Below are positions 1 to 5,367 of a stretch of DNA of 5,764 nucleotides, piece after piece. Position numbers and translations under genes: made by a program. Under the pieces are notes generated by a model. That model made no database searches, was not told the DNA's origin, and saw nothing but the letters and a program-made list of their open reading frames with translations. The first letter of the stretch is position 1; the number at the start of each line of letters is the position of its first letter. Source of the stretch: an uncultured Bacteroidota bacterium (GTDB lineage Bacteria > Bacteroidota > Bacteroidia > Chitinophagales > Saprospiraceae); NCBI GenBank assembly GCA_937926185.1, contig CALEYM010000216.1, positions 1-5,764 of the forward strand, written 5' to 3'.

Positions 1-271
1 TGTAACGTCCCGGGTAGCCGCCGATATGGGTCATGAACACCGGTACGCCTTCACATTCAAAGCGCAGGTCGAGCGGCATTTCGGCCTGTATCAGGGCGTT
101 GTCGATGTTGCCATACACCCCGCGCAGGAGTTTGAAAGCCCGGAGCCGGTCGATGACGGACATACTGCCGAAGTCGCCGGCATGCCATATTTCATCGCAT
201 TCGGCGAAATACTGGAAAATCCTTTCATCGAGGAAGGAATGGGTATCGGAAAGCAGGCCTATTTTTTTCAT
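1..271 (-). CDS. YfcE/MJ0936-type metallophosphoesterase, N-terminal 90 residues (3' end cut by window edge)
   Basis: Calcineurin-like phosphoesterase of the small YfcE/MJ0936 class, a cytoplasmic family that uses two metal ions to hydrolyse phosphodiesters; the natural substrate is often unknown. Reading down from ATG at 271-269 gives MKKIGLLSDTHS, with the first metal motif D9-x-H11. It continues with HAGD (30-33), the GNxD motif as GNID (54-57) and a later metal-ligand motif THIGG (81-85, H82). Ninety codons are visible and the frame is open to the edge; the family is usually about 160-180 residues, so roughly half is missing, including the expected final G-H-T-H motif. The start codon overlaps the stop of the upstream LuxE-like gene in ATGA (271-268), so the two are very probably cotranscribed and translationally coupled. 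The family call is firm; substrate and role are not inferable. Confidence 0.93.
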   Translation of the reverse strand, partial: MKKIGLLSDTHSFLDERIFQYFAECDEIWHAGDFGSMSVIDRLRAFKLLRGVYGNIDNALIQAEMPLDLRFECEGVPVFMTHIGGYPGRY

Positions 272-1281
272 TCTACCATCAGGTTGCAACCCCGCATTTC
301 GGCGGCGTCCAGGCGGCCGATCACTTCAAAACGGCCGTCGGGATACACTTTACCGAGGTCTTCGGTGGCAATAAAACTACAGGTGTCGATATTGGCAAGG
401 TCAATAAAATTCAGCGTACCGGTGCGGCCGGGCGGCACTGCGCAAAAGGGGTCGTTGATCTCCGTGGCGATCGCCTGCAATGTCGGCGCCGGCGTAAAGC
501 GAACTGACAGTTCGCTTAAAAAATCCGAACTCCCGTACGCCTGCGAAAACAACTCCGTCATCCCATATTCCGAATGTATCTCCCGCAACTGAAACGTCTC
601 GCAAAGCGTCCGGTGCAACTCCGCCCGGGTCATCTCCCGCCGCCGCCCTTTCATGCCGCCGGTTTCCATCACGACGATCCCCGATAGATCCATAGAATAC
701 CGTTCCGCAAAATCGAGCAGGGCGAAACTCACGCCCAGCAATACGGTGGGGATAGCCCTGTCCAGGCAATATTGCAGCCTTTGCCGCAACTGATCGAACT
801 CATGCAGGAAAAAACCGCTTTCCGGGTAACGCGATTGCCGGATAAAAAAATCGGCCATGGCCACCAGCGAGGAACCGCCGCGCTCGAGGTAGGAGGGAAG
901 CAGTGCCAGGAAACACCAGCCGGCCGGTTCGCCGTAGACCCGGGCAAAACCCCGGCGCGTATTTTCGAGGTAAAAGTGCAGGTCGCGCACCAGGTGCCGG
1001 GAAGGTACCTGCCCCGTGGTGCCACTGCTGGAGAACTCCGTTTCAGGCGTCCACTGCCCGCTTTGCACCGCGTAGTTTTTAAACAACCCGACGGGCAGGA
1101 ACGGAATATCCCTCGACGCCCGGATGCCGGCCGGCCTCTGGCCCAGTAGTTCCAGGTAGCGGGCATACAGCGGATTTTGGGCAGCCTGGTACCGGAAAAC
1201 GGCCAGCGCCGTCTCTTCGAAGCTTTCCGGCGCTATTTCTGCCAGTTCTGACAATAATTCTACACGATCGGGTGTTTGCAT
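268..1281 (-). CDS. LuxE-family acyl-protein synthetase / acyltransferase-like adenylate-forming enzyme
   Basis: A 337-residue protein of the LuxE branch of the ANL (adenylate-forming) superfamily. LuxE proteins activate a fatty or other carboxylic acid with ATP and carry it as an acyl-enzyme. Visible ANL-type motifs in order: FSSSGTTG phosphate-binding loop (83-90), METGGMKG (205-212), SEYGMTE (237-243, A5-like), and TEDLG (306-310) followed by IGRLD (321-325, A7/A8-like). The protein ends 12 residues after that motif, so it lacks the C-terminal lid with the A10 lysine, as is usual for LuxE-like proteins. I chose ATG at 1281-1279; an upstream extension would need a TTG at 1311 and would run into the divergent promoter region. 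No LuxC reductase or LuxD thioesterase is visible, so luminescence is not implied. The acyl substrate is unknown. It overlaps the downstream phosphoesterase by 4 bases. Confidence 0.88.
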   Translation of the reverse strand: MQTPDRVELLSELAEIAPESFEETALAVFRYQAAQNPLYARYLELLGQRPAGIRASRDIPFLPVGLFKNYAVQSGQWTPETEFSSSGTTGQVPSRHLVRDLHFYLENTRRGFARVYGEPAGWCFLALLPSYLERGGSSLVAMADFFIRQSRYPESGFFLHEFDQLRQRLQYCLDRAIPTVLLGVSFALLDFAERYSMDLSGIVVMETGGMKGRRREMTRAELHRTLCETFQLREIHSEYGMTELFSQAYGSSDFLSELSVRFTPAPTLQAIATEINDPFCAVPPGRTGTLNFIDLANIDTCSFIATEDLGKVYPDGRFEVIGRLDAAEMRGCNLMVE

Positions 1282-1304
1282 TGCGCTTAAAATCCGGTAA
1301 TTTG
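1275..1304 (+). promoter_or_regulatory. Possible Bacteroidota-type promoter for the lipoprotein gene
   Basis: TTTG at 1275-1278 and TAATTTG at 1298-1304 are separated by 19 bases, resembling the Bacteroidota -33 (TTTG/TTG) and -7 (TAnnTTTG) elements. The -7 match is one base shorter than consensus. It would start transcription around 1311, giving a leader of about 12 bases before ATG 1323. The -33 element overlaps the first codons of the divergent LuxE-like gene. The match is imperfect and rests on position plus resemblance only. Confidence 0.35.
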
Positions 1305-1322
1305 GGCACAAAATACAACGTC

Positions 1323-1829
1323 ATGCAAAAAACGACTTTGATAATAACGTTCCTCAGTCTCGCCGGGTACGGTGTGCTGACCTATTGCGTACAACCACCC
1401 GACTACCCCGACGAGCCGGTCATCGAGTTCAAAAACCAGTCGAAAAATCAGATGTTCCAGTCCAGGTTCGGGCAGGACAGCGTCACCATCACTTTTACTT
1501 TTACCGATGGCGACGGCGACCTGGGTTTCACCGACGACCAGGAAAGCATTTTTATCATCGACGGCCGCGATTCGTTCGCCAAACCCTCTTACCGCATCCC
1601 ATACATAGAACAACAGGGCGCCGGCAACGGCATTTCCGGCGAAATCTCCATCTTGGTGCCCACCACCTGCTGCATTTACCCGGGCACCGGCATTCCGCCC
1701 TGCGATACTTCGGCCAGCGCGCCGCGAATGCGCGATACCGTGTTTTATTACCTGCAGATCAAAGACCGGGCAGGGCATTTGAGCAATCAGATCCGTACAG
1801 ATCCCATCACGTTGATCTGCCGGAAATGA
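1323..1829 (+). CDS. Exported, probably lipid-anchored protein of unknown function with a GDGDLG motif
   Basis: A 168-residue protein. I chose ATG 1323 over upstream non-ATG starts because it begins directly with a signal sequence: a lysine at 3, a hydrophobic stretch 5-20 and Cys22. The sequence around the cysteine is VLTYC, lipobox-like but with an unusual tyrosine at -1, so lipid anchoring is likely but not certain. After the cysteine comes a Pro/Asp-rich linker (PPDYPDEP, 25-32), then TFTFTDGDGDLGF (57-69), an acidic Asp-Gly turn that could bind a cation. Near the end, FYYLQIKDRAGHLSNQI (141-157) looks like the edge strands of an Ig-like beta-sandwich. Cysteines at 116, 117, 127 and 166 could form disulfides in the periplasm or at the surface. 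I recognise this layout from small Bacteroidota lipoproteins of unknown function. It is transcribed alone, divergent from the LuxE-like gene and convergent with rsmD. Confidence 0.82.
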   Translation: MQKTTLIITFLSLAGYGVLTYCVQPPDYPDEPVIEFKNQSKNQMFQSRFGQDSVTITFTFTDGDGDLGFTDDQESIFIIDGRDSFAKPSYRIPYIEQQGAGNGISGEISILVPTTCCIYPGTGIPPCDTSASAPRMRDTVFYYLQIKDRAGHLSNQIRTDPITLICRK

Positions 1830-1830
1830 T

Positions 1831-2367
1831 TTACCTGAAAAAACTGAAATACGTCTGCCCGTAATTCCGCGCGTCCACCAGGCGCGGATGATTCAAAAAC
1901 TCATGCTGTGGGTTGTGTTCCAGGACAAAAAGCCCTTCCGGCAGCAGCAATTCCTTTTCAAAGATCAGGTCGGGAATAATATCGATGGTAGGCAGTGAAT
2001 ATGGCGGCCCGGCAAAAACATAGTCGTATTGCTCGCGGGTCGATTCGATAAAACGAAACACGTCCATCTGAAAAATTTTCAGGCTGGGTTCGATCCCGAG
2101 TTTCTGTGCGGTTTTGCGCACAAACTGTACGCAACCGGGAAATTTATCCACATAAGTGGCATCGGTGCAGCCGCGGGAAATAAATTCATAACAATGGCTC
2201 CCGGTGCCGCCAAAGAGGTCGAGCATTTTCACTGACTCAAAATCGAGCAGGTTGTTGAGAATATTAAACAGGGCCTCTTTGGCAAAATCCGTGGTAGGCC
2301 GCGTGGGCCATTTATCGGCGGGCGGGTCGAAACGGCGGCCTTTAAACTTTCCTCCTATAATGCGCAC
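1831..2367 (-). CDS. rsmD: RsmD, 16S rRNA (guanine-N2)-methyltransferase
   Basis: RsmD uses S-adenosylmethionine to methylate N2 of G966 (E. coli numbering) of 16S rRNA in the small subunit. The 178-residue length fits the family. Visible: N-terminal MRIIGGKFKGRR (1-12), RPTTDFAKEALFNIL (23-37, the usual RPTxxxxREALFN-type motif), SAM-binding motif I LDLFGGTGSHCYEF (49-62), the acidic residue after motif I (VD, 73-74), and QMDVF (100-104). The catalytic motif, normally D/N-PPY, reads AGPPY (119-123), so the acidic or amide residue is a glycine. The start is GTG at 2367-2365; it is the only usable start, because the in-frame TAG of the upstream gene lies 12 bases before it. It follows DUF3822 as in other Bacteroidota and is probably translated by coupling or reinitiation. 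The stop lies one base from the stop of the convergent lipoprotein gene. Confidence 0.93.
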   Translation of the reverse strand: MRIIGGKFKGRRFDPPADKWPTRPTTDFAKEALFNILNNLLDFESVKMLDLFGGTGSHCYEFISRGCTDATYVDKFPGCVQFVRKTAQKLGIEPSLKIFQMDVFRFIESTREQYDYVFAGPPYSLPTIDIIPDLIFEKELLLPEGLFVLEHNPQHEFLNHPRLVDARNYGQTYFSFFR

Positions 2368-2379
2368 AGCGGGAAGCGT

Positions 2380-3225
2380 CTATAAATTTTTTAAACAAAA
2401 CAGATCGAAGTAACAGTGTCCGGGCAGTAGTTCGGCTTCAGTGGGCATTTTATAATACCCGGGCAATGCTGTAAAACGGATGTCCCGGATAAAGCGGTAC
2501 AGGAGCCGGTACAATTCCGAATCTTCCAGCAAATTACCGGCTACCGTCAGGGGAATGTCCCGGGGGTCGAGGCGAAACTGGTCGTACACCATTAGTATAT
2601 AATACAACAGGTCGGAAGAAGCAGAAAAAGCGAAGGAATTGTAGAAAAGCAGGTTTTGCCGCTCAAAAACGGCAATTTGCGCTACCTGGTTCCGGATATT
2701 GACAAAAATCCGGTGTTCTTCGGAGGCATTCACGTCCCTGGCCTGGCGCAGCAGCGGCACCGCGAGATGCCTTATCCGGGCACGGGGGAAAAAATCCGTA
2801 CACAGCTTGGCCAGTCCTTGTTCGGTGGCATACACCAGGTAAGCGTCGAACTCCGGGAGTTCGTCATAAGCATAGATATATTCGGCAGGGTTCAGCAACA
2901 ATTTGAAATACGCGGCGAGATTGCCATGTTGAAAAAGCCTCCGGGGAACCAGGGTAGCGTTCCGGTGAAAAAGCCCACAATGGGTATGACCAAATGGCAA
3001 TCCGAACACCGGTTGCCGGAGTACGCTCCGCAATGACCATTCGGTTTGGTCAAAAACTTGTCCTTCAGCGGAAAATGCCCACGATTGCAGGGCCAGTATG
3101 GCGCCGCTACTGTCAGCGGACAGCAGGGAAATACTGTCGGCGCCCAGCACCACGTGAAGGACGCATTGAGTCGCGACGTCGGCCGTAAGGCGATTGTCTG
3201 TGTAATCGAGGGTGTTCGTATCCAT
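2380..3225 (-). CDS. DUF3822 family protein of unknown function
   Basis: A 281-residue soluble protein with no signal peptide or membrane segment. I assign it to DUF3822, a Bacteroidota family commonly encoded next to rsmD, from its length, its position and features such as TLVPRRLF (91-98). The N-terminal part has a short beta-hairpin-like stretch (CVLHVVLGADSISLLSAD, 21-38). The second half has FVNIRNQVAQIAVFERQNLL (174-193) followed by a helix (SSDLLYYILMVYDQF, 203-217) and LTVAGNLLEDS (226-236). This strand-turn-strand, helix, then glycine-containing strand resembles the second half of actin/PilM-like folds; that is my inference. I used ATG 3225; an upstream TTG at 3273 would overlap the bactofilin stop and place the leader hairpin inside the gene. 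The gene ends in TAG at 2382-2380, in the same frame as the GTG of rsmD. Function is unknown. Confidence 0.82.
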   Translation of the reverse strand: MDTNTLDYTDNRLTADVATQCVLHVVLGADSISLLSADSSGAILALQSWAFSAEGQVFDQTEWSLRSVLRQPVFGLPFGHTHCGLFHRNATLVPRRLFQHGNLAAYFKLLLNPAEYIYAYDELPEFDAYLVYATEQGLAKLCTDFFPRARIRHLAVPLLRQARDVNASEEHRIFVNIRNQVAQIAVFERQNLLFYNSFAFSASSDLLYYILMVYDQFRLDPRDIPLTVAGNLLEDSELYRLLYRFIRDIRFTALPGYYKMPTEAELLPGHCYFDLFCLKNL

Positions 3226-3229
3226 GCTG

Positions 3230-3259
3230 TTACGGGGCTTTGGTGGTTTTGCCCCGTAA
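3230..3259 (-). promoter_or_regulatory. 9-bp perfect inverted repeat just upstream of the DUF3822 start
   Basis: TTACGGGGC (3230-3238) and GCCCCGTAA (3251-3259) are exact reverse complements flanking a 12-base loop. In the minus-strand transcript the stem begins 10 bases after the bactofilin stop and ends 4 bases before the DUF3822 ATG. No T-tract follows it on either strand, so it is not a classical Rho-independent terminator. It could be an attenuating or RNA-stability hairpin between the two genes, a structure that limits ribosome access to DUF3822, or a protein-binding operator. The repeat itself is certain; its role is open. Confidence 0.6.
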
Positions 3260-3269
3260 AGATGCAAAA

Positions 3270-3683
3270 TCAATTTTTAGCAGCGGCAGCGGTTTCGCCA
3301 ATTTTGCAGGCGCCGTTGTAACGGGCCCCTTCTTCCACGATCATAGTCCTGGCAGTGATATTACCTTCGATCACCGCGGATTCGAGCAGGTGCAAGGCTT
3401 CTTTGATGAAAATGTCGCCCTGAATCCGGCCTTTTATGGCAGCGTCCCGGGCGTGGATATTGCCTTTTACGTAGCTGCCGTCGCCGAGTACCAGGCGTTT
3501 ATCCACATTCACTTCCCCGTGTACGGCGCCGTCGAGGCGCACATTGTCGGCGCAGGCGAATTTCCCTTCAATCACGGTACCTTTGGCAATCACCGTCGTT
3601 TGGGTGCCTTCTTTGTCGGAGGGATTGTTCAACAAAGTTGCCGGACTGGTACTTTTTTTATCTTTTGCAGAAGAAGAAAACAT
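3270..3683 (-). CDS. Bactofilin (polymer-forming cytoskeletal protein)
   Basis: A 137-residue bactofilin. These proteins polymerise without nucleotide into filaments or sheets on the inner face of the membrane and act as scaffolds for cell shape, wall enzymes or polarity. A polar, Ser/Lys-rich tail (1-28) precedes the core (about 29-128), made of short beta-helix rungs with recurring hydrophobic-Gly spacing: TVIEG (36-40), DGAVHGEV (51-58), GSYVKGNI (69-76), AAIKGRIQGDI (81-91), SAVIEGNI (102-109) and GARYNGACKI (119-128). A short alanine-rich tail (TAAAAKN) ends the protein. ATG 3683 is preceded by a weak AAGG about 6 bases upstream. It is first in a minus-strand series with DUF3822 and rsmD, 44 bases before DUF3822. 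No M23 peptidase, a frequent bactofilin partner, is visible in the window. Confidence 0.93.
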   Translation of the reverse strand: MFSSSAKDKKSTSPATLLNNPSDKEGTQTTVIAKGTVIEGKFACADNVRLDGAVHGEVNVDKRLVLGDGSYVKGNIHARDAAIKGRIQGDIFIKEALHLLESAVIEGNITARTMIVEEGARYNGACKIGETAAAAKN

Positions 3684-3914
3684 ATAAGCCTTGAGATGAT
3701 TTGATGAAAATTAAAAGTTGGTTAAATGAGCTGACATTCCAGAAACAAAGAATCGTGCCAAATTATTTAACATATAGGCAATCCTTAAATCACATGAAAA
3801 AAGAAAGCCGGGCACGTGCTGTCAGGCAAGCCTCAAGTCTCCACCTGACAAAAGTCGTACTTTCACGGCAAAAAAGAACTAAAAACCCATTTTTTTGTTG
3901 ATTGCCAGATCATT
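3684..3914. other. Divergent intergenic region between bactofilin and tsaD
   Basis: This 231-base stretch is richer in A and T than its neighbours and must hold the promoters of both divergent units. On the minus strand, TAATTTG (complement of 3759-3765) is followed by GCAC and resembles the TAATTTGGGCAC site before the lipoprotein gene, so it may be the bactofilin -7 element; no well-spaced -33 element is visible. On the plus strand TACTTTCAC (3858-3866) is only a poor -7 candidate for tsaD. Other content: the palindrome CACGTG (3813-3818), a 7-bp inverted repeat (3820-3850), and a run of seven T at 3890-3896. I see no convincing gene here. Confidence 0.5.
3820..3850. repeat. 7-bp inverted repeat in the bactofilin-tsaD intergenic region
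   Basis: TGTCAGG (3820-3826) and CCTGACA (3844-3850) are exact reverse complements with a 17-base spacer. The spacer overlaps a second, mutually exclusive small palindrome, AGGCAAGCCT (3824-3833). There is no T-tract at either end, so this is not an evident terminator. It could be a binding site or leader structure for tsaD, or coincidence. Confidence 0.4.
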
Positions 3915-4916
3915 ATGCACACTAATATTTTAGCCATAGAGTCCTCCTGCGATGATACTGCCGCGGCCGTGGTGCAGGATGGCCGGGTACTGTCGAATTG
4001 CGTGGCCAATCAGGAGGTACACCGGCTGTACGGTGGCGTGGTGCCGGAAGTGGCCTCCCGGGCGCACCAGGCCAATATCATTCCGGTAGTCGACCTGGCC
4101 CTGAAAAAAGCAGGGGTGGAGAAAAAAGACCTTTCGGCTGTGGCTTTTACCCGCGGGCCGGGGCTGATGGGCTCGCTGGTGGTGGGCGCCTCCTTTGCCA
4201 AAGCCTTTGCGCTGGCCCTCGGTCTGCCGCTGATCGAGGTGAACCACATGCAGGCGCATGTGTTGGCGCATTTTGCCGAAGACCCCAAACCGGAATTTCC
4301 CTTCCTGTGCCTCACTGTCAGCGGCGGCCATACGCAGATCATCCGGGTACGGGATTTTCACGACATGGAAGTGATCGGCGAAACGCTCGACGATGCCGCC
4401 GGGGAGGCTTTCGACAAAGCCGGAAAGATGCTTGGACTTGGCTATCCCGCGGGCCCGCTGATCGACCGCCATGCCCGCGAGGGCCAGGCCCGCTTTGCCT
4501 TCCCGGAACCGGCGGTACCCGGACTGGGTTTCAGCTTCAGCGGTCTGAAAACGGCCATTATGTACTTCCTGCGCGATCAGGTTGCCCAAAAACCACATTT
4601 TATCGAAGAAAACCTCGCGGATATTTGCGCTTCCATTCAGACCAGTATCGTCACCATTTTGCTCAAAAAACTGCGCAAGGCGGCCCGGCAAACCGGTATT
4701 CGCGAAATCGCGGTAGCGGGCGGGGTGAGCGCCAACTCGGAACTGCGACAGGCGCTCGAAAACATGGGACAAAAAGAAGGCTGGCGCACCTATATCCCCC
4801 GTTTCGAATTTTGTACCGACAACGCCGCCATGATCGGGGTGGCCGGTTATTACAAGTTTTTGCGCCGGGAATTTTGCGGGCAGGACGCCGCGCCTTTCGT
4901 GCGGGGAATGATATGA
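3915..4916 (+). CDS. tsaD: TsaD, tRNA N6-threonylcarbamoyladenosine (t6A37) transferase
   Basis: TsaD (also Gcp/YgjD; Kae1 in archaea and eukaryotes) transfers the threonylcarbamoyl group from threonylcarbamoyl-AMP to A37 of ANN-decoding tRNAs in the cytoplasm, working with TsaB and TsaE. The 333-residue ASKHA-fold protein is full length. Visible: ILAIESSCDDT (5-15), the family signature region VNHMQAHVLAH (109-119) with metal ligands H111 and H115, nucleotide-binding VSGGHTQI (135-142), DDAAGEAFDK (159-168), FSFSGLK, AVAGGVSAN, and FCTDNAAMIG (299-308) with the third metal ligand D302. ATG 3915 starts exactly at the conserved N-terminus. No Shine-Dalgarno is seen. TsaC, TsaB and TsaE are not in the window. 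It heads a plus-strand unit with cutA 23 bases downstream. Confidence 0.98.
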   Translation: MHTNILAIESSCDDTAAAVVQDGRVLSNCVANQEVHRLYGGVVPEVASRAHQANIIPVVDLALKKAGVEKKDLSAVAFTRGPGLMGSLVVGASFAKAFALALGLPLIEVNHMQAHVLAHFAEDPKPEFPFLCLTVSGGHTQIIRVRDFHDMEVIGETLDDAAGEAFDKAGKMLGLGYPAGPLIDRHAREGQARFAFPEPAVPGLGFSFSGLKTAIMYFLRDQVAQKPHFIEENLADICASIQTSIVTILLKKLRKAARQTGIREIAVAGGVSANSELRQALENMGQKEGWRTYIPRFEFCTDNAAMIGVAGYYKFLRREFCGQDAAPFVRGMI

Positions 4917-4939
4917 TTTGTTTTTGAAAACGCTCAAAC

Positions 4940-5272
4940 ATGGCTTTTTTACTTTTTTACGTCACCCACCCGGATGAAGCAACAGCGCAAAGGATTGCCA
5001 CGCAAATGGTGGAACTACGCCTGGCCGCCTGTGCGAATATTTTTCCCATTTCCAGCACGTATTGGTGGAACGGAGCAGTGCAGCAGGAAAACGAATGGGT
5101 GTCCGTTTTAAAAACGCGGCCCGAACTGGAACCGCGCCTGGAAGAAGCCATCCGGCAGATACACCCCTACGAAGTGCCGTGCATTTTGCGTTTCGAGGCG
5201 CGTGCCAACGGGGATTATGAAAAATGGATCGTGGATTCAACCGGGTCAACCACTGTTTTAGGAAACATTTAA
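4940..5272 (+). CDS. cutA: CutA family protein (CutA1, divalent-cation tolerance protein)
   Basis: A 110-residue protein of the CutA1 family, small ferredoxin-like-fold proteins that form very stable trimers. The name comes from E. coli copper-tolerance mutants, but the biochemical role remains unsettled. Visible family features: LAACANIFPISSTYWWNG (28-45), with the conserved cysteine (C31) and the aromatic loop before the long beta strands; NEWVSVLKTR (51-60); the strongly conserved HPYEVPCI (75-82); and YEKWI near the C-terminus (93-97). Length and motif order match the family, so the gene is intact. It begins 23 bases after the tsaD stop with no visible promoter or terminator between them, so cotranscription is likely. 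A functional link to t6A synthesis is not implied. Confidence 0.96.
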   Translation: MAFLLFYVTHPDEATAQRIATQMVELRLAACANIFPISSTYWWNGAVQQENEWVSVLKTRPELEPRLEEAIRQIHPYEVPCILRFEARANGDYEKWIVDSTGSTTVLGNI

Positions 5273-5296
5273 CAAGCCTGAAACAGGGTGCAACTT

Positions 5297-5304
5297 TACC
5301 TTTG
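5297..5304 (+). promoter_or_regulatory. TAnnTTTG (-7-like) site before the thioredoxin-like gene
   Basis: TACCTTTG is an exact match to the Bacteroidota -7 consensus TAnnTTTG and lies in the 95-base gap after cutA. It would start transcription around 5311, giving an AT-rich leader of about 57 bases before ATG 5368. No clear TTTG/TTG lies at the expected -33 spacing. It supports independent transcription of the downstream gene from tsaD-cutA. Confidence 0.4.
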
Positions 5305-5367
5305 GATCGTTTTTTGCGCATCCTGGCAGATTAAATCAAATTTTTTAAAACCGGTAAAATTAAGTTT

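Noticed and set aside
26..592. A 188-codon plus-strand frame
   Set aside because: It lies across the phosphoesterase and LuxE-like genes, both of which have conserved motifs on the minus strand; its translation resembles nothing.
268..1281. Evidence for a luminescence (lux) operon
   Set aside because: Only a LuxE-like homologue is present; no luciferase, LuxC or LuxD is visible, and LuxE-like proteins are widespread outside luminescent bacteria.
3765..3790. ATTTAA ... TTAAAT inverted repeat
   Set aside because: Six A/T-only bases in an AT-rich stretch with a 14-base spacer are expected by chance.
3794..3901. A small basic 35-residue frame in the bactofilin-tsaD gap
   Set aside because: No ribosome-binding signal, no recognisable family, and it covers the inverted repeat and likely promoter region; chance is the simplest explanation.
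3930..4937. A 335-codon open frame on the minus strand, opposite tsaD
   Set aside because: tsaD on the other strand has every family motif. The antisense translation shows no recognisable domain and mirrors tsaD codon bias in a GC-rich gene, so it is a shadow frame.
5277..5287. CCTGAAACAGG hairpin after cutA as a terminator
   Set aside because: The stem is only 4 bp with a 3-base loop and no T-tract follows; too weak to call.
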